Part shown: positions 36,251 through 47,524 of the stretch, piece by piece | Layout: every line of letters starts with the position of its first letter | Position numbering within the stretch: position 1 is the stretch's first letter | DNA from: Saxidomus purpurata | Lineage: Eukaryota; Mollusca; Bivalvia; Venerida; Veneridae | Length of the DNA stretch: 64,000 nt | Direction of reading: 5' to 3' | Assembly: GCA_022818135.1 (NCBI GenBank) | Contig: JAFMSR010000010.1 | Span: 30,715,770 to 30,779,769 of the forward strand | The notes under the pieces: generated by a model | The model's input: the letters and a program-made list of their open reading frames with translations, nothing else | Database searches by the model: none | Told to the model about the DNA's origin: nothing | Position numbers and translations under genes: made by a program

Positions 36251-37049
36251 AGGGCTGTCCATAAGACAGCAAGCTCGACTATTGTGGGTGCTTGCTAATA
36301 AAACAAAACTTTTATCAGTATAAAAGCAATACAAAATTCTGCTAACTATTGAATATAAACTAGGAAAGTTGAATCATAAAAAAGTCAAAATCTATCACTA
36401 TATATTTAATTTTTAGTATATTAATTGTTTGATACAAAATGTACCCCTGAACACTATTGCTAAGTTTGATATAACTACCATAAGTGGTTACTGAGATATG
36501 TGCATGATAGTACCTAGCAGGCAAAACTTTAACCAAATTTTCAAAGTCAAACAATGGCCAAAATTTGTATAAAATTTATACAAGAGTTATCTGGCTTGAC
36601 TGTGTGACACCCCTAGAGACATTAACAAAATTCAAGTCAATATCATAAGTGGTTACTGAGATATGTGCATGACAGTACCAATTTTCACATTCAAACAAGT
36701 TTCAAGTCAATATCATAAGTGGTTACTGAGATATGTGCATGATAGTACCTAGCAGGTAAAACTTTAACCAAATTTAGTATCTAGCAGACAAAACTTTAAC
36801 AAAATTTACTAAGTCAAACATGGGCCATAATTTGCACTAAATTTATACAAGAGTTATCTGACTTGATTGCATGACACCCCTAAAGACATGAACAAAGCTT
36901 CAAGTCAATATCATAAGTGGTTACTGAGATATGTGCATGATAGTACTTAGCAGGCACAACTTTAACCAAAGCTGCAACGCCGACGCCGACGCCGACGCCG
37001 ACGCACAAGTGACTGTAATAGCTCTCCATATTCTCCAAATAGTCGAGCT
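36251..37049 (+). mobile_element. family A element, copy A2
   Basis: It starts with GGGCTGTCCATAAGACAGC plus AAGCTCGACTATT and ends with CCAAATAGTCGAGCT. Internal units repeat ATATCATAAGTGGTTACTGA, GATATGTGCATGATAGTACC and AGCAGGCAAAACTTTAACC at least four times. The GCCGAC array (five copies) sits at 36979-37003, just inside the 3' end. Confidence 0.75.
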
Positions 37050-38744
37050 AAAAACTAGTTTCCATGCCGCATTGGCCAAAGTCTAGGTTATACACTACTA
37101 ATACATGTCCATGGAGCATTATCAATATGGTCAAAAATAGTATGAGTATGCTAAATAGGTGAGAACCTCAATCAGGCGTTTTTGTCAAGGGAACTTGCGG
37201 GCCTACACTAAGTGTCTCATTGCTGATTAAGTGGATGTATACGGGAATAGTTCTTTTGAAATAATACTAACCGGTATATCACTCAAATATTTAATATATT
37301 TCCATTCAAATACGTTAATTTAAACAAAAAAGGTTAGAAGGGATACTATTTACTGCGCTGACATGAACTTGCTGCTTTGAACTCGTAGCATTCCGTGGAA
37401 ATTTTACTGATCGTTTTCTATCCTCCATTAAAACACTATTCGTTTTACATTTTAAGCATGGCTATTCTTTCTTCTTTTTGTCTCAGGATTAAAATGCACT
37501 TCATTGTTAAACCTCTGTTAAAGCTGTAAGATTAGGTGTATTGTCCTGCAAGATGATGTGTACATAATTGCCTAGAGTTACCTACATTGTTGTATTCTGA
37601 TTAGAAAATGATAATTCAGAAGGAACAAGTATAAATTGCAGTATATTTCATAGAGCCTGTGTTTTCTTTTCGCTCTGTTGGTATTTCTTTGTTGGTGATC
37701 TTCTCATAAAAGTATACCTTACCACGAAGTGTCGTATAGATCTAGCCTCTACTTTTTAAATGTGAGGATTTTCAAATCCTAACATTTATTGTACCCGGTT
37801 TCTGAGAAAAGCAGTTTCTACTTTTAAAACCGAATTACCCCTCAATTCTAAATAATCCCTCAGATTGATCACATCTCATATTTATAGAAAGTAACATAGG
37901 TAATTAACAGTTTTGGTGTTGGTATGATTGCAAAGATGTATATTGTTTCAAAGATAAGAAAAATATGCGACAATTTATCATAAGAAAGAATTTAGTCAAT
38001 TTTTCTAAGTTGTTGTGCATAGGTTGTAAGTTTTTCTTAAACGTTCGACAGATACAGCATTATGGAACTTAAGTGGTCTGTTTCTTACTACGCAGTTTAG
38101 ACATGCACTTCTTTAATAAGCAGCCGATCAAAACGCGCTGAAAGTGACACACCTCATATACCATTTATACTGGCAATACTTTACCTACATTGCATTTATA
38201 AACGCCATTTCATCGGTTATTTAATGAAAATGTAGGTTCTGATAATAGACGGAATGTCGTTCTGGTCAACTACGCGGTTACGATATGTTTCACTCCAAAA
38301 TCGAAAGTAGCGAAGTCACGAAGATACTACGCAGTTGGGAGTTTAAAGAGGATTGCTTTTTAACTATAGAATTTATGTAAAAAAGAGCCAGTTTTGAACT
38401 TGCTGTGTTTAACTGCCATATTCAGGGAAGCACCGTGGTGTGCATTTGTTAATATAGTTGAACATGTGAAATAGACTGTTAAAATGCACCGAAGATTTTG
38501 TTAGTAAGCTAGTAGCAAAAAAATTCGTCTTAATTAAACAGTGTTGAATAGACAGATTTCTTAACTATCGTTGAATGAAATTATTGATTGATAACGATGA
38601 TTATTTAAATGTAACTAAAACGTACGCGAATTATTTTAATATTATTTATTGCTTCCGAAATTGTTATCTTAAAAGTATAAAATAACATGTTTGAAATGCA
38701 TGAAAATGAACGAAATGGCACCCTCGAAAGAAAAGAATTCAGGA
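37050..38744. other. spacer between A2 and A3
   Basis: No gene or element recognised. Confidence 0.4.
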
Positions 38745-39640
38745 GGGCATGCTCGACTATTCGAAAGCTTGTCGGTAAAATGGGATTTTTCGTCTAAGAA
38801 CAGGTGTACTGCGTAATTGTCTATAAGAATTAAGGTCAAAGATATGAAACTTGTTCAAAGACCTTTGTAAATGAACATTACTTGCAAAGCCTTATTCTGG
38901 ATTATGTACGCCAACTGGGGGGAGCAGGGGGGATAATTTCAAAGAAATACATCACCTTGTATATTTGATCATGAATAACTTTGTAACGTTTCAAAATTGA
39001 TATGTATAAAATTAAAAAAGCATGACCGCTGCATGCTGCATGATTATTCTATGACATTTCAAAAGTAAGCCATTTCGAGTATTTCTAATAATAGTCTGGT
39101 AAAAACTGTGACAAAATTCTAAGTTAAAAAGGGGCATAAATATGTCAAAAATCAAAAACATTGGTGAAGATGTTGATAGTAAACATACATTTTAAGTTTC
39201 AAGTCAATACCTTTGATAGTATTCAAGATATTTGAATTTATAAAAATCTTTAACCAAAAATTCTAAGTTAAAAAGGGGCATAAATCTGTCAAAAATCAAA
39301 ACAGAGTTATGGGGATTGTTTCCTCAGGTGTAGATGTTGATGGTAGACACATACTTTGAGTTTCAAGTCAATACCTTTGATAGTATTCAAGATGTTTGAA
39401 TTTATAAAAAACTTTAACCAAACATTCTAAGTTAAAAAGGGACATAAATCTGTAAAAGAAATCAAAACAGAGTTATGGAGATTGTTTCCTCAAGTGTAGA
39501 TGTTGCCAGTAAACATATTGTTTGAGTTTCAAGTCAATACCTTTGATAGTATTCAAGATATTTGACTTTATAAAAAACTTTTACCAACGCAGACGCTGGG
39601 GCGAGTGCAATAGCCTCCTTATTCTTCGAATAGTCGAGCT
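38745..39640 (+). mobile_element. family A element, copy A3
   Basis: The 5' end is CATGCTCGACTATTCGAAAG and the 3' end is TTATTCTTCGAATAGTCGAGC plus T. Three tandem units begin TTCTAAGTTAAAAA at 39117, 39261 and 39425 (spacing 144 and 164). Each contains GGGGCATAAAT-type sequence and GTTTCAAGTCAATACCTTTG. The subterminal GC-rich array is reduced to CGCAGACGCTGGGGCGAG. Confidence 0.72.
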
Positions 39641-41154
39641 AAAAAAGATATGAGAATTAGAAAAAGGGACATAAAAATGATGAATTCCAAATTTTACCGT
39701 CATTGACGTTGATACGGTTCCAGGGTAAAAGCATGCAGCATTGTTACTTTATTAACTAGATGGTTTCCCTCAATGATTAACACCGGTTCCATACATACAT
39801 GTACGAATATCATAGAATATTGTTATCGGATACAACAGACGTCAGTGCAATTCTTGGACGGCGGACATTGTTTAATGCGTTGTCAAGCACACAACGCAAA
39901 TATTTCTTTATAAAAAGACAGCAGATGTTAATTTATCACGTGAAACTCGACATCAACAATTGCTATAAATTCGCATCAGCTCTTTTAGTGTCGGTCAACA
40001 ATTGCTATAAATTCGCATCAACTCTTTTAGTGTCGGTACTCTGGTCGCACCGATTATACCTCGAACTAGGTTGGTGGACCTAATAAGCACAATTATTACA
40101 AACAAACAAACAGTGTCGGTACATGCGCTGTTTTATGAAGTTTCTCTTTTTACTGTTTTGACATTTTGGCGGGAAACCAAGTGAGAGTAATCACAGAAAA
40201 GTATTATTAAAATCACAGATATAGGTGCGACTGTTCGCAGGTAGAATGATAACTTTTCGACTTTGTATGATAAATTAATGGTAAAAATAGTTTCTATTTC
40301 CATATGCTCGCTTCTATAACCATTGTACATCAAAATTGTTTAAATATATACAAAATAAATGTTCATCATATTCTTGTTCGGTTCTTCTTCATTTCTACAA
40401 CTCAAGAATACATACCTGCACAGTTAAATAATAGAACTTTTTTTTGCGATTTCATTTAGAGCGCGTATTTTAAGTTGTAATAACTTGTGTCGCATCCGAG
40501 AATGAAATATTAGATAAAATCTTCCGAAACATTTTGTTGCTGTACTCAGTAACGAAAACATCACTCTCAAGTTTGTGTTTATTTACTACGGAAGAAACGA
40601 CTGATTATGGACTGTTTTTTCTACTTGCAAATTGAAAAAAAACACTTAATAAACTCATATTTTTGTCTAAAACCTACGGACCTCCAGATACCAACAACGA
40701 TATGGGCAAAGCGGCGTACTTGTTTGAAAAAGATATCAAGCCAAACCCGGCAAAAAGGAAAGAAAATGAAAACATATTTTAGATTGTATTGGGCAAACTA
40801 CTGGTCCCATTTAAAAAATAATAATTTCTTACCTTTACATCGATTTCAAATTTATTTCAGTACACCACTTGCAGTATATTAATGACACATGCTGATTTAG
40901 TGCATACAAATGTTGCAAAAAAGACGTTACACCAGCTATGAAAACACTATTCTTATGTTTCATACTTATACATAGAATGTATACTGCCGATTCACTATGT
41001 AATAGCCATTAAATTAAAGAAGAACTACCTTTAAAAAAGATGGTCGGCGCAATTTGTAGTATATGAAAGCGAACTTTAGCCAGATTTTTATAGTAAACAT
41101 TAATTTTAATCAGTAGGAAAGCGCCAAATGTTAGATTGTGAGAAAACAAGGAAC
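39641..41154. other. region without recognised genes
   Basis: It holds the small tandem duplication listed at 39.95-40.04 kb. A 91-codon frame at 40.6 kb has no recognisable family. Confidence 0.4.
39953..40036 (+). repeat. 42-bp tandem duplication
   Basis: Two adjacent 42-base units starting TCAACAATTGCTATAAATTC differ at about one base. This is a recent local duplication. Confidence 0.85.
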
Positions 41155-41215
41155 CTAGACTGGGATTCGAACCCATGTACGTTCAGTTCCACAGTTTTAT
41201 ACTGATTTCTCTCCG
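41155..41215 (-). repeat. degenerate tRNA-like sequence
   Basis: On the minus strand a strong box B stem (ACATGGGTTCGAATCCCAGT) is present, but the upstream D-arm is not convincing. Probably a decayed SINE head. Confidence 0.4.
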
Positions 41216-41876
41216 GGCACTTGATAGTAATTATCGGAACGGTATCAGGCAAACAAAATTAATCTTACCAAATATGCTCCATTGTTCTAGACATATTGAC
41301 CGTTATTCACTGGCCGGGAAAGTACAAATACTTTATACTTATAATATAATTAACATTGATTTGGCTGTAACAACATATCATGTTGTTAGGTGTAAATTAT
41401 TTATGTACTCAGATTATTAGTCCTTTAAAGAAAGACTAAAACCGCAAGACTATTTTATTGTCTATTCTCATTCGATTAAAAGGTGCCTTACAGCGTAGTT
41501 TCATTGGTGGTTGAAGAGTTCCAAACTTCTGGTCAAAAGCGAGCTCAATACGGCTGCGTCGCAAAAAAGAACTTGCTCCATTTTAATCACTTATTCACAC
41601 AGTTCAAAACATCAGCATAGCCTAAAATTATCAATTACTGTTTGAAAATGTCCTATGGCATATGAACGGTCGGCAACGGATAAGCGGCTATAGCAGCGGC
41701 ACTTATTATTATTCAATTGCATGGACTGTATTATTAATCTGGTAATTCATGGGAAAATCGCTACGAAGTATCGTGTAAAGGATGTTTTCAAACTTTACAA
41801 TCATCAAACAACTCGTACAATTTTGAAACGCTTTGAAGTCCAGTTAAACAGTGTCAAACGAAGTTTGCAAGAAAAA

Positions 41877-42067
41877 TACGGTGCCCGTGAAGTGACATGT
41901 GATACTTTTTTTCATTTCTTAATTACGAAATACATTTCGTAAAAACGAAATACGAACGTAAATTACGAAATAACAATTCGTTTTTACGAAATCTTATTTC
42001 GTTTATATTATTTCGTAATTACGAAATAAAAAAAAAATGTATCACATGTCACTTCACGGGCACCGTA
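41877..42067. mobile_element. 191-bp MITE with near-perfect hairpin
   Basis: The outer arms TACGGTGCCCGTGAAGTGAC plus ATGTGATAC (41877-41905) are exactly inverted at the right end, finishing at 42067. The interior is made of ATTACGAAAT/ATTTCGTAAT and ACGAAATACG-type palindromic words, so nearly the whole element can fold on itself. Both flanks contain AGAAAA, a possible target duplication. No coding of its own. Confidence 0.85.
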
Positions 42068-42421
42068 AGAAAACAAAGTAACATGGTACTGGTTGATTTG
42101 TATTGGAAAGTACTTTTAGAAAATTTATAAATATATAGCAATTTAATGGCTAGAAGGAAATAATCATGCGGACATCGGCGGGTATAAATTGTTATCAGAA
42201 AGTGGTTATCTTCAAACTACCAATTTATGTACTTATTTACTTCATCAAACGATTTCAACTTCAAGAAAATAATAATAAATAATCAAAATGAATTTCTCAA
42301 CATTTTGGGCTTGAAAGAAAAACAATACAATTAACAAAATTATTGATGAACAAATCACTTCTTACTTTTCACTGCTTTGCTAGATTTTTCGTATGGTGAT
42401 GAAGCTCAAAGTTTTATTAAC
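42068..42421. other. spacer between two MITEs
   Basis: AT-rich; nothing recognised. Confidence 0.4.
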
Positions 42422-42423
42422 TA

Positions 42424-42607
42424 CAATAAACTCCGTATATAACGACTCCGGATATAGCAAACATCCGGATATAAGGAACACATTTTCTCTGCCAAATTTA
42501 TTTTCTCTCTTTATTTCATATGAAATGTTATACGGATATAACAAACTCCGGATATAAGGAACATATTTGAATAGTCCCAAGGAGTTCGTTATAAACGGAG
42601 TTCACTG
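42424..42607. mobile_element. 184-bp MITE with TA target duplication (pogo-like ends)
   Basis: The left end CAATAAACTCCGTATATAAC and the right end, read inward as CAGTGAACTCCGTTTATAAC, are inverted repeats flanked by TA on both sides (42422-42423, 42608-42609). The CAGT..AACTCCG..TATAACG type of end is familiar from pogo/Tigger-like Tc1/mariner elements. Internal CCGGATATA words are repeated in both orientations. No transposase. Confidence 0.75.
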
Positions 42608-44422
42608 TATATGCCGAGTTGGTTGGACTTCTGCATCGTGATGACATTGCTGTGACATATTCGGTGTGACATCTTTATGTGTAAAGCACAAATTCGAGTT
42701 TGCATACATCAATAAAGCACAATTTGATTTCAGTACAGCATTCAATCGATAGCAAAATTGTGTACATGTATAAAGGTAGTGTTCGAAATTCGAGACCGAT
42801 ACGTTTTATCAAAATGGAGAAATAAAAAAGTGCACACTTTCTTTTGGAACTGAGTATATTATACAGTTTCCTGAACACGAGAAAACAAAGCATGAAAAGG
42901 CACGATGCGGACCGCCAGCTTCTATGGTTCCTTGGTAGGCCCCTACAACATTGTGAGCAAGATACAACAAGTGTACTATTTCATACCTAAGTGCGTCGGC
43001 TTGACATATTAATTTGGACCGTACCGAGGATAGATATAGGCGTACAGGGGCGTACTTGGATGAAGTTGAGGTTTACGCCAAAGCTGAGCAGCAAAGCCGC
43101 GGTTTGAGGGTCTCCCCATGGTGTATTTTGCACTGTTTTCAAGCGCTTATTCATATAATACATTTTACGTGGTTTCAACATACTTTAATAACATGATAAG
43201 ACAGAAAACAAGATCAAGCAACAAAATGGTGACTGTTTTTTTCACTAGCTCACTCTGGCCAACAAGACTCGCGCTAATCAACGTGAATCCATAACAGCTG
43301 TGTGAAAGCTAACAGTTTTCTAAACACTATAAAACGCCGGTAGATGCAGGCGTCGATCTTATTTTTTCGTCTATTTTTTCACCAAAACGGGCGAGGTTGC
43401 CATGACATACATATTAAAACAGTTTTGGTTCTTTAACATAATGGTCGTAATAGCGGCGAGGTCGCATTTTCGAAGTGGTCGTAAAACCGTCATTCGAATA
43501 GAGCTACGTACTTTTGGAGAAATAAGTAAATTCTCTTTTAAACGGATGTATTTGGAACAAAATAGTTCATCACCCAGACATCAGTTTATATTGTCTGACA
43601 TTTTAAAAACTTTTCGGCCAAACTGTACGCATTGGCGCACGTGCGTATTCCTGGATACACGGCTGGCATTTATTGTCGTTAAGTAGACCTAGTTATATCG
43701 AATAAGTCGCGATACATTCGATAATTGCTCTCAGATACGAGGGAATTAAATTTGAGCCGGTATATAACGTGAAAGATATTTTCTCTCGTTACTTTCAAGA
43801 ATTTTGACCCTATTACACTCGATGCATTGTGAAATCAACGTAAACAGCGGACAGCTGTTTATTTCTAGTCAAAAATACAGAGTATGCGCAAACGTTAAAC
43901 TTCATATTCTTGTTTTCTATAAAAAGATAACATATTGAATTTTTACGCCATGGAAACAATCTAAAGTTTAATCCATGCGGATATCAGATTATTGAATGAA
44001 TACTAGCGCTTATTAACGTAATTTCGCCTATTTTGCCGTTAGGGACCTACGTGCCACTTTCGACGTCATCAATGACGTCATATAAATCACATTCGATGAC
44101 AAATTCCACGAGACATGTTCCTCGTATGATCAATTACATGTTCCACTTCTGATATCATGCATCCAAACATTTTTATTTTATTGTAAATTTTAGGCCAAAT
44201 TTGCCTAGTAAGCGAACCAAGCTAGATCTATAGGGTTGTTAAAACCTTCTGTACGCATAGTCATATTTTGTTTAATGAGAGTACGTGACAGCCCATGTTA
44301 AAACATAGATAAAGCGGTAAGAATGACAATTATATTAAGTTTACAGGGGCGGATCCAGAGGACTAGATGGGTTTCACAGTTTGAGTAATCGCTAGAGAGG
44401 GTGTCCCCTAACGAGGATTTTT
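42608..44422. other. region with a 13.99 kb-like repeat, otherwise unrecognised
   Basis: 42715-42880 matches 13985-14165. 43010-43110 is less AT-rich and open on both strands but has no recognised family. 43.2-44.0 kb holds short frames only. Confidence 0.45.
44061..44080. promoter_or_regulatory. paired CRE-like motifs
   Basis: CGACGTCATCAATGACGTCA contains a full TGACGTCA palindrome and a second GACGTCA, 12 bases apart. These are cAMP-response-element-type sites bound by CREB/ATF proteins. No adjacent gene start is identified, so function is speculative. Confidence 0.25.
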
Positions 44423-45444
44423 ATGCCCCCGAAGGGTGGCATATTAAAATCGCACCGTCTGTCCGTCTGTCCGTCTGACCGTCTGTCCGTCCGTCCGTCC
44501 GTCTGTCCGTCCGTCCGTGCGTCCCCACTTACAAATTCGTGTCCGGACTGTAACTTTGTCATGCATTGAAGGATTTTAAAATAACTTGGCACACATGTCT
44601 AGCATATCAAGACAACGTGTCACGTGCAAGACCCACATCCCTACCTCAAAGGTGAAGGTCACACTTGGAGTATGAAGGTTATGGAATCCTCTATATATGC
44701 ACACATTCGTGTCCGGACTGTAACTTTGTCATGCATTGAAGGATTTTAAAATAACTAGGCACACATGTCTAGCACATCAAGACGACGTGTCGCGTGCAAG
44801 ACCCACGTCCCTAGCTCAAAGGTCAAGGTCATACTTAGAGTTTGAAGGTAATGGATTCCTCCATATAAGCATATATGCACACATTCGTGTCCGGACTGTA
44901 ACTTTGTCATGCATTGAAGGATTTTAAAATAACTTGGCACAAATGTCTAGCACATCAAGACGACATGTCGCGTGCAAGACCCACGTCCCTAGCTCAAAGG
45001 TCAAGGTCATACTTAGAGTTTGAAGGTAATGGATTCCTCTATATAAGCATATATGCACACATTCGTGTCCGGACTGTAACTTTGTCATGCATTGAAGGAT
45101 TTTAAAAAAATTTGGCACAAATGTCTAGCACATCAAGACGACGTGTCGCGTGCATGACCCACATCCCTACCACAAAGGTCAAGGTCACACTTAGAGTTTA
45201 TAGGTAATGGAATCCTGTATATATGCATACATTTGTGTCCGGACTATAACTTTATTATGCTTTGAAGGATTTTAAAAGACCCAAGTCCCTACCTCAAAGG
45301 TCAAGGTCACACTTAGTGTTTAAAGTAATGGAATACTGTATGCATGATTACTCTGTCATGCATGGAAGGATTTTAAAATTACATAGCACATTTATTGAGC
45401 ACATGGAGAGGACACAGACTGTGAGGCACCTCTTTCGGGGGCAT
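44423..45444 (+). mobile_element. family B element with internal tandem units
   Basis: Perfect 11-bp inverted ends: ATGCCCCCGAA at 44423-44433 and TTCGGGGGCAT at 45434-45444. Just inside the left end is a (CCGT/CTGT)n array from 44455 to 44524. Then come tandem units starting GTGTCCGGACTGTAAC at 44539, 44709, 44887, 45065 and 45235 (170-178 bp), the last one decayed. Each unit carries CATGCATTGAAGGATTTTAA, GCACA.ATGTCTAGCA, CGTGTCGCGTGCAAGACCCA and CAAAGGTCAAGGTCA. Short frames on both strands repeat with the units and are not genes. Confidence 0.85.
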
Positions 45445-45634
45445 TCGTCACTTGGGAGGGACAGCTCTTGTTTATTTTAATGTTACAGTGGGAATGACAC
45501 GTTTTCCTGCATTTCGATGTCCTTTGTCAACGTTAGAATTATGTCAAAATTTATAACTAGCGGCAAAATAGACACTTCGAAGAGTTGACCTCCATGGACT
45601 TTCACAGAAATCCTAAAAGGTTCTGTTCTGTAAG

Positions 45635-45861
45635 TTTTTTTTTAATTTATACTAATTTATTCATTCTCGATTGCGAAACAAGTTCTTACAACTTATATCA
45701 ATCGCTCTCTCATCAGATGGAATCAACCTCGAAGAGAGAAAGGCAATGTGGAAGTATTTGAATCTTGCCCAAGAACACTATCGACCTGGTTATGGTTGGG
45801 ATCGAACCCGGGACCCTTCGATCCTGAGGCGAACGCGCTACCCCTGCGCCACGACGGCGTA
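45635..45861 (-). repeat. tRNA-derived SINE (family S1), best preserved copy
   Basis: Read on the minus strand from 45861: box A in GTCGTGGCGCAGGGGTAGCG, an anticodon-arm-like GTTCGCCTCAGGATCGAAG, and box B CCCGGGTTCGATCCC (about 45801-45815). Then come CTTGGGCAAGATTCAAATAC, TTCCACATTGCC, and the tail AAGTTGTAAGAACTTGTTTC, CAATCGAG, AATAAATTAGTATAAATT and an A run. The length, about 227 bp, is typical of tRNA SINEs. Mobilisation would depend on a partner LINE. Confidence 0.85.
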
Positions 45862-46918
45862 AGATATATCATGATGGTGCCGTATAGAACATCAACAAAT
45901 GTTGTCTTTGGATAGGTCGGTAAGAAAATCATTCTGGCCAACTTTCATTATGATTTGTAAAACAAGTCGACTGCTTTAAAAAATCATCCAATGGGTTATA
46001 AATTGAGTGATATGTACGCAACATGAACCTACATCAAGATGAAGGAAAAGAATTGTGTAGACGACTACATATAGACATATAAAAGTCTGTTGAGATTGAG
46101 AACTCTTTTTTTCTCTTGAAGTCTTTTTCTCTTTTAAAAAAATATCTCCAACAAAAATTTGTCTCAATCAAAGTTCATCTCAACATGTTAGAGTCAAGGA
46201 AAGGTGAAAATGTGAAGATGTTATAAAATGTTCAGAAAAGACACGAGTAATGACTCTAAAGACTTAATATCAAATTACACCTCGTTTCTCTCTGTACTCT
46301 CATAAATCTACGGTACAATCGATAAATATTGTGTCACTAATATATTTCAGCTACATATCAAATTTAATCAAGCTCTTGTATATAAATTCTAAAGTGTTTC
46401 GTCAAAGGGTTGGTTCATTTATAGGTAAAATACGCCCAACACTAAATTCTGTTGAGAGTAAATTTGATGAAAGATAAATAACTCAATATTAAAACTAGAA
46501 CAATTTCAATTTATCTGAATGTCACATGTCACATTTTTTGACTAAAGTTTAAGAATCACTTGCAAGTATGACTGTAGTTCAAAACTATCGCAAGCCGTTT
46601 TACTATTTATTCCAAAAAGAGATATCTCTCTTATTTGAAAGTGATATCTTTCGTTTTAATAGAGATATCTCTTTCACGTCCATGCCTGTACCCCTTTCCG
46701 CTGCGCGGCGGGGTATAACAAGTAAGTATACATTATGCTTGATGGTCCTGGTGTTATTTTAAAATGAGATTATCTGTTTACCTTGATTAAACATTGTTTA
46801 CTTGATATTTTGTAAATGTTTACATGAGTTTACGTAAAAGTAGATCGGAAGGGGCCGGGTTAATGGGGTAGGAAGGCGGGGTATAAACTTATAGTGATTG
46901 CGGGGTATCTATCTATTG
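45862..46918. other. AT-rich region, no gene recognised
   Basis: Three AGATATCTC words lie between 46619 and 46672. A weak match to 11.5 kb (ATATCAA.TTACACCT.GTTTCTC) is at 46268-46291. Confidence 0.4.
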
Positions 46919-47240
46919 CCCTTACAGTTTCAAAGGCTATGCTTGAAAACTTTCTCATGCTTCTATCTTTTTTCAGTAACAAACTACTACATTACACAGA
47001 ATTTCTATAAATCTTTGTTAACACTACACGTCGCATTTTTTGCTGGACTTTTCGAAGAATAAGGAGGGCTATTGTGGTCAGCCTTGCATTGTCGTTGCAC
47101 ATTTGGTTTTAACAAATTTACACGCAAGCTACTATCATGGACATATCTCAGTAACTACATATGGGGTGGATTTGAAACTTTACTTATGTGTTCAGGGGTT
47201 AGGGACACTTTTAGACATTATTTACAGTATATGAGACAAT
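46919..47240 (-). repeat. family A fragment (A4) with shared flank
   Basis: 46919-47035 (CCCTTACAGTTTCAAAGG, CTCATGCTTCTA, CAGAATTTC, AAATCTTTGTTAAC) is homologous to the reverse complement of 57.31-57.43 kb and partly to 48.61 and 50.17 kb. From about 47041 a family A 3' end follows in reverse (GGACTTTTCGAAGAATAAGG) with one A unit, then stops near 47240. The unit is therefore larger than the A element itself. Confidence 0.6.
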
Positions 47241-47270
47241 GCACCGGAGACTTGTGAGACTTGTAATTTC

Positions 47271-47345
47271 CAATAACCATCTTGGCATCAATGCAATCAC
47301 AGGGGAAATGCACGCCATAGATGTTGAAGGAAATGTGTATTTCTA
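47271..47345 (+). pseudogene. exon-like fragment related to the 57.6 kb exon
   Basis: The frame reads HLGINAITGEMHAIDVEGNV before a stop. It matches SIGINAVTAGGMHAIDVAGS in the minus-strand island at 57640-57737, with four conservative-looking changes and one in-frame 3-base deletion. Similarity continues into the following non-coding sequence (TCTAGTTAATTTGACAACAA versus the 57.62 kb counterpart). The 5' part is not preserved, so this is a broken copy. Confidence 0.45.
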
Positions 47346-47524
47346 GTTAATTTGACAACAAACAACAAAAACCGATTAAACTATAGGGTTGTTTTACACA
47401 AAAACATATGTAATCCCTACACGCAGATTACCACTCTCTGTTGTGGGGAACTAAGGTCAGAACTGGTTTGGGAAGTAGGTTTTTAAGATATATGTAATAG
47501 CTTTAAGATCATATATTTCTACGC
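47346..47524. other. repeat-derived spacer
   Basis: 47365-47415 (GGGTTGTTTTACACAAAAAC, ATATGTAATCC) recurs in diverged form at 48735-48785. Confidence 0.45.

Noticed and set aside
36970..37005. GCCGAC repeats considered as a CRISPR or binding-site array
   Set aside because: A simple hexamer array inside a family A element; no spacers, and the window is eukaryotic.
43014..43196. Open frames on both strands at 43.0-43.2 kb
   Set aside because: Composition is slightly less AT-rich than the surroundings, but no domain, splice site or second copy supports coding.
44392..45480. Repeated short frames (CMTKLQSGHE, LAHQDD.SRARP)
   Set aside because: They recur with the tandem units of element B on both strands.
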